DNA of 64,000 bases from Verrucomicrobiia bacterium (GTDB taxonomy: Bacteria > Verrucomicrobiota > Verrucomicrobiia > Palsa-1439), in the NCBI GenBank assembly GCA_022072455.1, contig JAJVHY010000011.1, positions 1 through 64,000 on the forward strand, given 5' to 3'. The translations under genes and the position numbers were made by a program. This document shows positions 53,227 to 61,853 of the stretch, piece by piece. The notes under the pieces are model-generated. The model was not told the DNA's origin, searched no databases, and was given only the letters and a program-made list of their open reading frames with translations. Position 1 is the stretch's first letter; every line of letters begins with the position of its first letter.

Positions 53227-54924
53227 CTAGGTGACCGCAAGGTCTTCGTCTTCTTGCGTAACGCGGGCGACTTCTTCGACGGTGGTCAGGCCGGCTTTGA
53301 CTTTAACCCAGCCGTCGTCACGGAGGGTTTTCATGCCGTTGGCGATGGCAGCTTGTTTGAGGACGGTCGAGGAGGTGCGCTCGATGACGAGCGGCCGGAG
53401 ATTTTCCTGCATGACGAGAATTTCGTAGATGCCGGAACGACCCTTGAAACCGGTAAAGCGGCATTCCTCGCAGCCGCGGCCCCGGTAGAACTTCGCCGGA
53501 CCTTCCGGGAAGCCGACCTCTTTGAGAAACTCCGGATCGGGTTTGTATTCTTCTTTGCAGGTTTGGCAAATGGTGCGGATGAGGCGCTGCGCAATGAGGG
53601 CTTCGACGGAGGAACTGACGAGGAACGGTTCGATGCCCATGTCGAGTAACCGGGTCACGGCACCGGCTGAGTCATTCGTGTGGAGCGTTGAAAAAACCAA
53701 GTGACCGGTCAGCGCGGCGCGGATCGCGATCTCCGCGGTTTCCAAGTCGCGTACTTCACCGACCATGATCACATCGGGGTCTTGCCGGAGGATGTGGCGC
53801 AGGCCGCTGGCAAATGTCAGACCGATGTCGGGTTTGACGTTCATCTGGTTGACGCCGGGCAGTTCGTATTCGATCGGCTCTTCGATGGTGATGATGCGTT
53901 GGTCAATCGAGTTGATCGTGCTGAGGAACGCGTAGAGCGAAGTGGATTTACCGGAGCCGGTCGGTCCAGTGACGAGGATGATGCCGTGGGGCAGATCCAC
54001 CAGTTTGCGGACGGTCTTCTCGTCGTCGTGACTGAGGCCAAGGTGTTCGAGTCCGAGGAAGATGCTGCTGCGCGTGAGCAAGCGCAAACTGACGCTTTCG
54101 CCATACGCCGTCGGAATCGTCGAGACGCGCACGTCAATTTCGGCGCCGCCGCTGCGGACGTTGATGCGACCGTCTTGGGGAAGGCGGCGTTCGGCGATGT
54201 CCATGTTGGACATGACTTTGATGCGCGAGATGATGGCGGCTTGGAAACGCTTGAGTTGCGGCGGGACCGGTGTTTGGTGCAAAACGCCGTCCACCCGGTA
54301 GCGGATGCGCAGGTCGTTTTCCATCGGTTCGAGATGGATGTCAGTGGCGCGTTCTTTGAAAGCTTCCCAGATGATCTGGTTGACGAATTTGACGACGCTC
54401 GCTTCCTGATCGCCGCTTTCGAGGTCTTCCTTGGTGATCGCGACCGGCGAGTCGAGATCGAGGACGTTTTTCTGAAGTAATTCGTCGAGGGTTTCAGCGC
54501 CGACGCCGTAGTAACGTTTGAGCGCTTTCGCGATGTCGGCTTCCGGGCAGAGCGCCAAGTTCACCCGGCATTTCGTGACGAGCCGGATGGACTCGATCAT
54601 CGCGAGGTTGAATGGATCGTTGGCGGCGATGAGCAGGGTGCCGTTGTCAGCGCGCATCGGCATGATGTTGTATTGAAAAACGACCTTCGTCGGCACCTTG
54701 GCGCGGGCAGCAGCGTCAATTTCCTTTTCCGTGATGCGCGTGTAGGAAAGGCGGAGAACGCGGGCAAGGGCTTCGAGCAGTTTCTCCTCGCCAACCGCGC
54801 CCGATTTGACGAGGGCGGTAACAAACGACTCACCGGGGGTGCGCGGGGCGGCGAGGAGTTCGGCGACTTGCGCTTCGGTTACCAGTCCGGTTTGGAGGAG
54901 TAGTTCCCGTAAATTGTGCGGCAT
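53227..54924 (-). CDS. Type II secretion / type IV pilus assembly ATPase (GspE/PilB)
   Basis: A 565-aa hexameric ATPase. The N-terminal MshEN-like domain begins LRELLLQTGLVTEAQV and spans about 1-150. Walker A GPTGSGKST is near 320, followed by the Asp box (TIEEPIEYELPGVNQ), Walker B (RQDPDVIMVGEVRD) and the His box (VFSTLHTNDSAG). The Zn tetra-Cys motif of GspE reads CQTCKEE ... GCEECRF. It may power the pilin or pseudopilin pathway served by the prepilin peptidase at 25206. ATG 54924; 63 bases upstream the IS begins. Confidence 0.94.
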   Translation of the reverse strand: MPHNLRELLLQTGLVTEAQVAELLAAPRTPGESFVTALVKSGAVGEEKLLEALARVLRLSYTRITEKEIDAAARAKVPTKVVFQYNIMPMRADNGTLLIAANDPFNLAMIESIRLVTKCRVNLALCPEADIAKALKRYYGVGAETLDELLQKNVLDLDSPVAITKEDLESGDQEASVVKFVNQIIWEAFKERATDIHLEPMENDLRIRYRVDGVLHQTPVPPQLKRFQAAIISRIKVMSNMDIAERRLPQDGRINVRSGGAEIDVRVSTIPTAYGESVSLRLLTRSSIFLGLEHLGLSHDDEKTVRKLVDLPHGIILVTGPTGSGKSTSLYAFLSTINSIDQRIITIEEPIEYELPGVNQMNVKPDIGLTFASGLRHILRQDPDVIMVGEVRDLETAEIAIRAALTGHLVFSTLHTNDSAGAVTRLLDMGIEPFLVSSSVEALIAQRLIRTICQTCKEEYKPDPEFLKEVGFPEGPAKFYRGRGCEECRFTGFKGRSGIYEILVMQENLRPLVIERTSSTVLKQAAIANGMKTLRDDGWVKVKAGLTTVEEVARVTQEDEDLAVT

Positions 54925-54978
54925 CGAATCAGGCACGCGGCGAGGATAAGAGAGGCGACCGGGCATGTCAAGGAAGCC

Positions 54979-54987
54979 GCCCTCGAC
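54979..54987. repeat. 9-bp target-site duplication, left copy
   Basis: GCCCTCGAC lies directly beside the left end of the IS and is repeated exactly beside the right end (56431-56439). Confidence 0.9.
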
Positions 54988-55008
54988 GGGTGCGACCAGA
55001 AGTGGCGG
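54988..55008. repeat. Left terminal inverted repeat of the IS
   Basis: The 21 bases (GGGTGCGACCAGAAGTGGCG and one more G) are the exact reverse complement of 56410-56430. Confidence 0.93.
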
Positions 55009-56055
55009 TCAGTTGAGGGCGGATGGGGCGGGGTGCCAGTAACGCTGCCAGAGGTTGTTGGCCCGGGCGACTCGCAAGCCGAGCATCGCCTCCGCATTTG
55101 GCTCCTTCCACCAACTGCCGGCGAGTTTGAGGCGCTGTTGCACCACGTGCCGATGGGCGCTTTCGATTTCTCCAGAACCAATGTTAAGCCCGTGGGCGCG
55201 CGTGCCGGCGTAATCGAGGTGGGCGCGCCGCTGCTGCAAATAGCGGTGCGCCGTGCGGACGGGAGTGGCCGGCGCCGCCGCCGGCTCCACGTGGGCGGCC
55301 AGGGAGCGTAACACGGCGGGCACACGGTTTTGGAGCAGCCGGTCTTGCTGGCGGTGTAGCCAGCGCTGCGGCTGGCGGGGCTGGATCACGGCGGCGGCCG
55401 CCGCCAGATATTCGCTGACGTGGTAGAAGTCCACCAGATACTTGCCTTGGGTGCCGAACTGTTCCTGAAACTGGGTGAGAATCCACTCGGCCCCGTCGCC
55501 CACGCCATGCACTTGGGTGACGGCATCAAAGCCCGCCGCTTGCGCGGTGTCACGCCACATTGCTCCGCTGCTGGTGACGCTGCCCAGGGTGGCCCCGTAA
55601 CAGGGCGTGGCGGAATCTTTGGGGCGGGCCAGGCACAGGCGTGCCTCGCGCCAGAGCAGTTGTTTGCCGCGCCGACGATCCGCTCCTGTCGCGGCTGGCA
55701 CGACGATGGGGATCATGCTCCCGTCCAGTTGCGTGACCAGCGTCGGGGGCGCGGGTTGGCGCGCCGGGAGTCTCAAGGCGCTGAGCTGCGCGCCGTGGGT
55801 GAGCGTATGTTGGCGGACCACTTCGGCGGCCACGTCCAGCCCGTAGTGTTCCTGCACGCGCGCGGCGGCGCGGGTGAAACTTTCCTCGGCCCCGAAGTCC
55901 ACCAACGCCCGTTGCAATCGGCGCGACCGGCCGCGCGGGCGCACCCCCGCGCGTTCGCAGAAAGGCCGCAGCAGCGCCCCACGCCGCCCCAGCCGCCAGT
56001 GGGTTTCCGTCACGCTCACCCAGCCAAAGATCGTCTGCCACGTCAGGCGTTTTTT
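55009..56055 (-). CDS. tnpB: IS transposase, catalytic frame (reached by -1 frameshift)
   Basis: This frame has the transposase core. A likely start of the fused product is through the slippery site at 56049-56055, giving KKRLTWQTIFGW, then VSVTETHWRLGRRG. A GTG at 56019 could start it alone. Catalytic residues are visible as LDGSMIPIV (Asp), HGVGDGAEWI (Asp) and NIGSGEIESAHRHVVQQR (Glu), with YLVDFYHVSEYL between them. The full frameshifted protein would be 443 aa. The stop overlaps the inner edge of the terminal repeat. The ISKra4 assignment is from motif resemblance. Confidence 0.85.
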   Translation of the reverse strand, partial: KKRLTWQTIFGWVSVTETHWRLGRRGALLRPFCERAGVRPRGRSRRLQRALVDFGAEESFTRAAARVQEHYGLDVAAEVVRQHTLTHGAQLSALRLPARQPAPPTLVTQLDGSMIPIVVPAATGADRRRGKQLLWREARLCLARPKDSATPCYGATLGSVTSSGAMWRDTAQAAGFDAVTQVHGVGDGAEWILTQFQEQFGTQGKYLVDFYHVSEYLAAAAAVIQPRQPQRWLHRQQDRLLQNRVPAVLRSLAAHVEPAAAPATPVRTAHRYLQQRRAHLDYAGTRAHGLNIGSGEIESAHRHVVQQRLKLAGSWWKEPNAEAMLGLRVARANNLWQRYWHPAPSALN

Positions 56056-56339
56056 TTACCGTGGCGAATGGCCGTCGGGTGGCGCGTCGGCACTTGGGAC
56101 TGGGTGTGGGCGTTGGCTTCCTGCGCCCATTGCGTCAAGACTTCCTGGGCCAGTTGCCGCACTTGCTGGCACACCCGCTCCTCGGCTTGGTCGGCGGTAC
56201 AAGCGTCGCCCACGGATTCATCGAGCGTGTCGGCCAGTTGATGGAGTCGCGCGAGCACTTCGGGACGATGCGCCAGACGCTGTTCCAAGGGACGGTGGTG
56301 AGTGGCGGGCTGCGTTGATTTCGGTAGTTCATCATTCAT
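56043..56339 (-). CDS. tnpA: IS transposase, N-terminal frame
   Basis: A 98-aa, mostly helical, acidic/Gln-rich protein ending TAIRHGKKNA. It terminates at a TGA six bases after the A_AAA_AAC heptamer. Ribosomes that slip -1 there would make the fused transposase. ATG 56339 has GGAG about nine bases upstream; a longer start (56441) would lie outside the element. Probably the regulatory or N-terminal domain of the transposase. Confidence 0.8.
   Translation of the reverse strand: MNDELPKSTQPATHHRPLEQRLAHRPEVLARLHQLADTLDESVGDACTADQAEERVCQQVRQLAQEVLTQWAQEANAHTQSQVPTRHPTAIRHGKKNA
56049..56055 (-). other. Programmed -1 frameshift site A_AAA_AAC
   Basis: The eight-base A run followed by C on the minus strand contains the canonical heptamer A AAA AAC in the X XXY YYZ register. 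It sits where the N-terminal frame meets the catalytic frame. The zero frame ends at TGA five bases later. No stem-loop was assessed downstream. Confidence 0.85.
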
Positions 56340-56409
56340 GAACCACTCCACATATACAAAACCCTTCCAAGGAGCCAGGGCTAAATTACTTACACCGATA
56401 AATATCTGC

Positions 56410-56430
56410 CCGCCACTTCTGGTCGCACCC
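56410..56430. repeat. Right terminal inverted repeat of the IS
   Basis: A perfect 21/21 inverted copy of 54988-55008. The outer boundary is CACCC and then the target duplication. Confidence 0.93.
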
Positions 56431-56439
56431 GCCCTCGAC
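56431..56439. repeat. 9-bp target-site duplication, right copy
   Basis: GCCCTCGAC, exact copy of 54979-54987. Confidence 0.9.
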
Positions 56440-56442
56440 AAC

Positions 56443-56823
56443 CTACGCCAACAAATTTCGCAGCGTTCCCAACAAGACCGGCATATCGAGCGGCTTTTCC
56501 ATCAGGGCGCGGACTCCGGCTGTGGCGGCACTGTTGGTCTGGTCGGGGCGGGCGGTGATTCCGACAACCGCCAAGTCTGGTTGCGTTTCGTGGATGCGCT
56601 GGCAAATCGCCAGTCCGTTTTCGTCGCCGAGGTTAATGTCGAGCAACACCAGATCAATCGGCTGGCGGTGGAGCTGGGCGAAGGCATCGGCACTGTTGGC
56701 AACCGCCGCGACTTCGTAGCCTTCAAGGCGCAAAACGCGCTCCAGCGCCTCACGCACGGTTGGCTCGTCGTCAACAACCAACAGCCGCTTCCTGACGACT
56801 GCGGATTTAAGTTTTGCCTTCAA
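56443..56823 (-). CDS. Single-domain response regulator
   Basis: A 126-aa CheY-like receiver without an output domain. RLLVVDDEPTVREAL has the acidic pair, LLDINLG the phosphorylated Asp, GITARPDQ the Thr and LMEKPLD the Lys. The start is TTG 56823, since no in-frame ATG precedes the core; the upstream ATG AGG TAG is closed by a stop. It is divergent from the NtrB/NtrC-type pair and, before the IS, would have been about 67 bases upstream of the PilB/GspE gene on the same strand. Confidence 0.85.
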   Translation of the reverse strand: MKAKLKSAVVRKRLLVVDDEPTVREALERVLRLEGYEVAAVANSADAFAQLHRQPIDLVLLDINLGDENGLAICQRIHETQPDLAVVGITARPDQTNSAATAGVRALMEKPLDMPVLLGTLRNLLA

Positions 56824-56877
56824 CCTACCTCATACCCTGTCACCGCCCCTCGCTAGTCTCGTGCCAACTCCCCGGAA

Positions 56878-56892
56878 TCGCGAAAATCGCGA
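56878..56892. promoter_or_regulatory. Paired TCGCGA boxes, possible operator
   Basis: TCGCGA-AAA-TCGCGA lies in the divergent gap between the response regulator and the histidine kinase. Each half is itself palindromic. The spacing of nine bases and the location suggest a dimer-binding site, but no known consensus fits. Confidence 0.3.
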
Positions 56893-56987
56893 ATTCTTGC
56901 GGATTTCACTGCCGGCTGGTGGAACGGTTCGGCAAATAATCTACCGGCACAGGTAAAACATTTTCCCCTCTCCGCCACCTTTTTGCT

Positions 56988-58412
56988 ATGTTCTCCGCCA
57001 GTCGCCTCGGCGTTATGAAAGCTCTCACTCCACGACGGTTAACCCTGCTCTGGCTGTTGACGCTCCTCGTCATCACGGCCTGCATTTACGTCGCGGCACA
57101 GGCCTTTCGTTCCGTCGAAGACCTGACCCTCCCGCCCACTGAAAACCTCACCCGCGCCCGGCAAGCCTATCGAGAGATCGCCGAACACATCCCGATTGCC
57201 GTCCACCAACTCAACGTCCTGCTTCGCGTCCACGTTGACAACGGCAGCCGCTCCGAACTCGAACGTCACACCCAGCGTTGTGCCGAGTTGAAACAATGGC
57301 TGGAGACCCGCCGCGCCAACTGGCCTCGCAGCACGCTGATTTTCCGGCAACCGGCCAACATCAACCTCACCATTGATGTCGGCTCGATGCTCGACGACCT
57401 CATCATGGTTTTCGACAGCTACACTGACGCCGTCGCGGCCATGACCCGGACCAACCGGGCCCCGCAGGCCTCCCGCGCCAACACCCTCGCCCTGCGCCTG
57501 CTCGAAATCGCCGGCCAAGCCCAAGGCCGCGCCGAGGCCATTGAAGTCTTCCTCTCATTCGCCCGCAACTGGTCGCCAGCATACCGGACGGCCATCTTCG
57601 TCACCATCGGCGTCCTGATCATGTTCGTCATCTGGCTGGGATTCCTCACCTACCGGCTCGGCATCGCACCGCTCCGCCAAAAACTCGTCGAAAGCACCGT
57701 CACCATCGAACAACAAAAGAAACTCGCCCACTTCGGCGAACTCGCCGCCGGTCTCGCCCACGAAATCCGCAACCCGCTCACCGCCATCAACGCCCGCCTT
57801 TACACTCTCCAACGCAGCATCCCCCCCCGTTCCCCCGAAGCCGAAGACGCCGCTGTCATCAATAGCGAAATCACCCGCCTTGACCGCACTGTCAAAGACT
57901 TCCTCAAACTCGCCCGTCCGACTGATCCTCTCTTCGCGCCGCTGACCGCGCAGACCCTCTTTCAAGAAGTTCGCGACCTGCTTGCCGGTGAACTGGCCAA
58001 CCACGCGATTACCCTGACGATTGGCACCACCGCCCCCGACACCTTCCCCGCCGACCGGCAACAACTCAAACAAGTCCTCATCAACCTCGTCCAAAACGCC
58101 GCCGACGCGATTGGCCAGACCGGCACCATCACCCTTTCCGCCCGATGCGCCGACCACCACCTCAATGGCCAACGCCAACCCGTCATCATCCTCGAAGTCA
58201 CCGACACCGGCCCCGGCATCCCCGCCGAAGTGCAGGACCGGCTCTTCGACCCCTTCTTCAGCACCAAAGAACACGGCACCGGCCTCGGCCTCCCCATCTC
58301 AGCGCGAATCGTCGCCAAACACGCCGGCATACTTGAACTCCACAGCCGGCTTGGCCAAGGCGCGAAATTCAGTATAATCTTACCGCTACAAGGCGACCCC
58401 GATGCCCGGTAA
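56988..58412 (+). CDS. NtrB-like sensor histidine kinase
   Basis: A 474-aa kinase. TM1 lies at about 17-40, a helical periplasmic sensor at 40-195, TM2 at 200-222. HisKA reads LAHFGELAAGLAHEIRNPLTAI (phosphorylated His in AHEIRNP, the NtrB class). The ATPase domain has NLVQNAADAI, DTGPGIP, DPFFSTKEHGTGLGL. It overlaps the NtrC-like gene by 11 bases, so they form a pair. Start could be ATG 57015 (MKALTPRR), which fits the membrane topology equally well. Confidence 0.9.
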   Translation: MFSASRLGVMKALTPRRLTLLWLLTLLVITACIYVAAQAFRSVEDLTLPPTENLTRARQAYREIAEHIPIAVHQLNVLLRVHVDNGSRSELERHTQRCAELKQWLETRRANWPRSTLIFRQPANINLTIDVGSMLDDLIMVFDSYTDAVAAMTRTNRAPQASRANTLALRLLEIAGQAQGRAEAIEVFLSFARNWSPAYRTAIFVTIGVLIMFVIWLGFLTYRLGIAPLRQKLVESTVTIEQQKKLAHFGELAAGLAHEIRNPLTAINARLYTLQRSIPPRSPEAEDAAVINSEITRLDRTVKDFLKLARPTDPLFAPLTAQTLFQEVRDLLAGELANHAITLTIGTTAPDTFPADRQQLKQVLINLVQNAADAIGQTGTITLSARCADHHLNGQRQPVIILEVTDTGPGIPAEVQDRLFDPFFSTKEHGTGLGLPISARIVAKHAGILELHSRLGQGAKFSIILPLQGDPDAR

Positions 58413-59838
58413 CATCCTCATCATTGACGACAACACCAGTCTCGCCAGTTCCCTCAAACGGGCGCTCGAACTCGACGGCTACACCGTCCAGACTGCCGGC
58501 AACACCACCGCCGGCCTCGCCGCCGCCCGGCAACACGAATTCGACGTCATCCTCACCGACCTCCAATTCACCGGCCCTACCGGCACCGACTCCCAAGCCG
58601 GTCTGGCCCTGATTCGCGAACTTCATGTCACCCAACCGCGCCTCCCGGTCATCCTCATGACCGCGCATCACACGACCCAAACCGCCATCGAAGCCACCAA
58701 ATTCGGCGCCTACGAATACATCCTCAAACCTTTCACCACACCCGACCTCATCACCCTCATTGTCAAAGCCATTGACGGCAAGCGCCGCATGTCCGCCCCC
58801 GTCGAACTTGGCCCCGCCGCCCCGACCGGCGAGGCCATCATCGGCAACAGCCGGTCCATGCAAAGCGTCTACAAAGAAGTCGGCCGCGTCGCCAACAAGC
58901 CGGTCTCCGTCCTCATCCGCGGCGAAACCGGCACCGGCAAGGAACTCATTGCCCGCGCCATCTACCAGCACAGCAACCGGGCCGACCAACCCTTCATCAT
59001 CGTCAACTGCGCCGCCATCCCCGAAACCCTCCTTGAAAGCGAACTCTTTGGTCACGAACAAGGCGCCTTTACCGGTGCCACCATGCGCCGCATCGGCCGC
59101 TTCGAACAAGCCAACAACGGCACCATCTTCCTCGACGAAATCGGCGACATCAGCCCCGGCACCCAGGCCAAACTCCTCCGCGTGCTGCAGGACAAAACCA
59201 TCCAACGCCTCGGCGGCAAAGAAACCATCCGCGTGGACGTCCGCGTCCTTGCCGCGACCCATCGCGACCTCGAACAAGCCATCCACGAAAAACAATTCCG
59301 GCAAGACCTCTACTACCGGCTCAACGACTCGACCATCTTCCTCCCCCCGCTCCGTGACCGGCCTCAAGACATTCCCCTGCTCGTGGACTACTTCCTCCGC
59401 CGGCATGGCGCGGAACTCGGCCACCCCCACGCCACCATCACCCCCGAAGCCAGCGATTTTCTCAACCACCAACTCTGGCACGGTAATGTCCGCGAACTGG
59501 AAAACGTCATCCGCAAAGCCCTGCTGGCTGCCCACGGCTTCGCCATCAACCTCGACAACGTCCGCTCCGCCCTCGCCACCACCCTCCGCCCCAAACCCAG
59601 CGCCAACCAACCACTCGCCGATTTTATCCACGGCCTGCTCTTGACGGCCGAACATGGCGACCTGAACGATGTGGAAGCCGTCGTCATGGAAGCTGTCGAG
59701 CGCGAACTCTACCGGCAAGCGTTGGACATGGCGCACGGCAATCAAGCCAAAGCCGCCAAATGGCTCGGCATCTCCCGGCCCACGATGCGTGAAAAACTCC
59801 GGTCACTAGGATTGCGCGCACCGCCCGAACCCGCGTAG
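58402..59838 (+). CDS. NtrC-family sigma-54-dependent response regulator
   Basis: A 478-aa bacterial enhancer-binding protein. The receiver starts NILIIDDNTSL and has an Asp in ILTDLQF. The AAA+ domain has Walker A GETGTGKE, the sigma-54-contacting GAFTGA, and the Walker B region GTIFLDEIGD. The C-terminus has a Fis-type helix-turn-helix (GNQAKAAKWLGISRPTMREKL). Together these show activation of sigma-54 promoters after phosphorylation by the kinase encoded just before. No good -24/-12 promoter was found in the gaps I inspected. Confidence 0.94.
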   Translation: MPGNILIIDDNTSLASSLKRALELDGYTVQTAGNTTAGLAAARQHEFDVILTDLQFTGPTGTDSQAGLALIRELHVTQPRLPVILMTAHHTTQTAIEATKFGAYEYILKPFTTPDLITLIVKAIDGKRRMSAPVELGPAAPTGEAIIGNSRSMQSVYKEVGRVANKPVSVLIRGETGTGKELIARAIYQHSNRADQPFIIVNCAAIPETLLESELFGHEQGAFTGATMRRIGRFEQANNGTIFLDEIGDISPGTQAKLLRVLQDKTIQRLGGKETIRVDVRVLAATHRDLEQAIHEKQFRQDLYYRLNDSTIFLPPLRDRPQDIPLLVDYFLRRHGAELGHPHATITPEASDFLNHQLWHGNVRELENVIRKALLAAHGFAINLDNVRSALATTLRPKPSANQPLADFIHGLLLTAEHGDLNDVEAVVMEAVERELYRQALDMAHGNQAKAAKWLGISRPTMREKLRSLGLRAPPEPA

Positions 59839-59840
59839 CG

Positions 59841-61853
59841 CTACCAATTCCCGCCCGCATGCCGGAGCGCCAGTTCTTGGTAATGCTCCTTAGGCAACTC
59901 CGCCACGAAACGTGATGGGCGCTGAAACCCGCCGGTCTCCCCGCCGCTTGCCCGGTAGAGTGGGAACGTCATGAACAACTCGTCCTTCGCACGCGTCACT
60001 GCCACGTAGAACAGCCGGCGTTCTTCCTCTTCGCCTTCGAGGTTGTCGAGTGACCGCGACAAGGGAAACATCCCGTCGCACAACCCGATCACGAACACCA
60101 CTTTCCACTCCTGTCCCTTCGCCTGGTGCACCGTGCTCATCCGTAGATATTCTTGCTCTTCAGTTGCCAGCAACGCCGCATCGTCGGCTTCGAGATTCGT
60201 CAACAACGCGAGCTGACTCAAAAACTCCTCGACCAATTTGAACTGCGTCCCGAATGCCGCCAGTTGATTCAAATCCTCCTGGCGCGCTCGGGCGTTCGGA
60301 TACTTCGCCTTCAGGTAAGTCGCGTAATACCCCTCCACCACGATCTCGATCATCTCGTCGGCCAGCAACGGCGGTTGGAGCGCGCGCAGTTGATTGATGA
60401 CCGCCGCCATCTGCACCCAGTCGCCCGCTGCTTTCTTCGGCACGACCGGCGATTTCTCCGGCAACTCCCGTCCGCCCGGCGCACCGAGATCCGCCCGCAG
60501 CAACGGCTGAAATTCGCGCCACAACTTCTCCGCCGTCGCGCCGCCAACTCCCGGCATTAACCGCAAAATGCGTTTAAACGACAATTCATCGTTCGGATTC
60601 GTCGCCAGTTTCAGGAAAGAACTCACGTCCTTGACGTGCGCCTGCTCGAAAAACCGCAACCCGCTCGTGATCACAAACGGGATATTGCGTCGCGTAAATT
60701 CCATCTGCAATTCCATCGCGTGAAAGTGCGCCCGGTACAGCACCGCCACATCCGTCAACGGCACCCCTTCCTCGCGCAACTCCAAAATCCGCTGCGCGAC
60801 GAATTGCGCCTGCTGATTCGAATCCGCACACGCCACCAACCACGGCTTGCCGCCCCCCTGCCGGACGGGCTGGAGCGACTTGGCGAACTGATTCACGTTC
60901 CCCTTGATAGCATCATTCGCCAGCGTCAACACCGCCGGCACACTCCGGTAATTCACCTCGATCTTGAACGTCTCAGTTTTCGGATATCGCTCCGGGAAAC
61001 TCAGGATGTTCCGGTAATTCGCCCCGCGCCACGAGTAGATGCTCTGGGCATCATCGCCAACCACCATCAAATTTTGGTGTCGCGCCGCGAGGGCGTCAAT
61101 GAGGTCGGCTTGGATCTTGTTCGTATCCTGGTACTCATCCACCAACACATGTACGAACTGCTGCTGGTACCGCTCGCTCACCTCTGGCTGCGTCTTCAAC
61201 AGGTCGAGCGACTTGACCAACAAGTCGTCGTAATCCATCACGTTGCCCGCGCGCTTCCGCGTCTCGTACTGGCGCTGCAACTTCGTGATCTCGCCGGCCA
61301 AATGCGAAAAGTAATCGTACTGTTCAGCGAGCACCCTCTCAATGGAACGCTCCGTGTTGGTCGCCAACGAATAAATCTCCGCCAGCACCTCGCCCTTCGG
61401 AAACCGCTCGCCCTTCGTGTCAATATTCGCGTCGGCCAGACAAGCATCGAGCAGATCCTTCTGATCATCGCGGTCGAGAATCGTAAAGTCCGGTTCGTAC
61501 CCGATCAGCTTGGCATGCCGGCGCAACAACCGGTTGCCAACGTGATGGAACGTCCCACCCCAGATGGCGGAAATGTCCATGGGCAACAATTTCGCCACCC
61601 GCCGCAACATTTCCTTCGCGGCCTTGTTCGTGAAAGTCAGCAGGAGAATCCGGTCAGGCGGAATGCCGTGCTCCACCAACCACGCCACCCGGTAGGTCAA
61701 GGTCCGGGTCTTACCGGACCCCGCGCCGGCAATCACCAACAGCGGGCCATTGCCGGCAGTGACGACGGCGTGTTGCTGCTCGTTGAGTTCCTTCCGGTAA
61801 TCAATGTGCAGATCACGCGGCGCGTGCGCCGGATGCAGGATGTACTCCGGCAT
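59841..61853 (-). CDS. UvrD/PcrA-type DNA helicase
   Basis: A 670-aa superfamily I 3'-5' helicase. Motif I is AGAGSGKTRTL, motif II VDEYQDTN, motif III VGDDAQSIYSWRGA, motif IV NYRSVPAVL, motif V STVHQAKGQEW and motif VI FYVAVTRAKDELF. The full length matches a PcrA-like protein, somewhat short because the C-terminal extension is limited. It acts in repair or replication restart. Its ATG shares a base with the upstream TMEM14-like stop (TAATG). Confidence 0.93.
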   Translation of the reverse strand: MPEYILHPAHAPRDLHIDYRKELNEQQHAVVTAGNGPLLVIAGAGSGKTRTLTYRVAWLVEHGIPPDRILLLTFTNKAAKEMLRRVAKLLPMDISAIWGGTFHHVGNRLLRRHAKLIGYEPDFTILDRDDQKDLLDACLADANIDTKGERFPKGEVLAEIYSLATNTERSIERVLAEQYDYFSHLAGEITKLQRQYETRKRAGNVMDYDDLLVKSLDLLKTQPEVSERYQQQFVHVLVDEYQDTNKIQADLIDALAARHQNLMVVGDDAQSIYSWRGANYRNILSFPERYPKTETFKIEVNYRSVPAVLTLANDAIKGNVNQFAKSLQPVRQGGGKPWLVACADSNQQAQFVAQRILELREEGVPLTDVAVLYRAHFHAMELQMEFTRRNIPFVITSGLRFFEQAHVKDVSSFLKLATNPNDELSFKRILRLMPGVGGATAEKLWREFQPLLRADLGAPGGRELPEKSPVVPKKAAGDWVQMAAVINQLRALQPPLLADEMIEIVVEGYYATYLKAKYPNARARQEDLNQLAAFGTQFKLVEEFLSQLALLTNLEADDAALLATEEQEYLRMSTVHQAKGQEWKVVFVIGLCDGMFPLSRSLDNLEGEEEERRLFYVAVTRAKDELFMTFPLYRASGGETGGFQRPSRFVAELPKEHYQELALRHAGGNW

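Larger units (their letters stand above)
54988..56430 (-). mobile_element. Intact ISKra4-like insertion sequence, 1443 bp
   Basis: The element has perfect 21-bp terminal inverted repeats (54988-55008 and 56410-56430) and is flanked by an exact 9-bp duplication, GCCCTCGAC. It encodes a two-frame transposase on the minus strand joined by a -1 frameshift site. Identity of ends and duplication implies recent insertion. The fused protein motifs suggest ISKra4, possibly the frameshifted subgroup (from memory). It sits between a response regulator gene (4 bases from its stop) and the PilB/GspE gene (63 bases from its start), without breaking either. Confidence 0.92.

Noticed and set aside
54967-55010. 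Alternative reading of the IS as a longer element including flanking GCCCTCGAC
   Set aside because: The 9-base direct copy on both sides is best explained as target duplication because the inverted repeats end exactly at GGGTG/CACCC.
56043-56441. Start of the IS N-terminal ORF at 56441
   Set aside because: It would begin outside the element, in the target duplication and beyond. ATG 56339 has a ribosome site inside the element.
56893-56987. Sigma-54 (-24/-12) promoter before the kinase gene
   Set aside because: CCGGCAC in this stretch recalls the -24 part, but no GC lies at the right distance for -12.
58369-59745. 458-codon minus-strand frame over the NtrC-like gene
   Set aside because: The plus strand encodes complete receiver, AAA+ and HTH domains. 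The minus frame is Gly/Asp/Val-rich noise.
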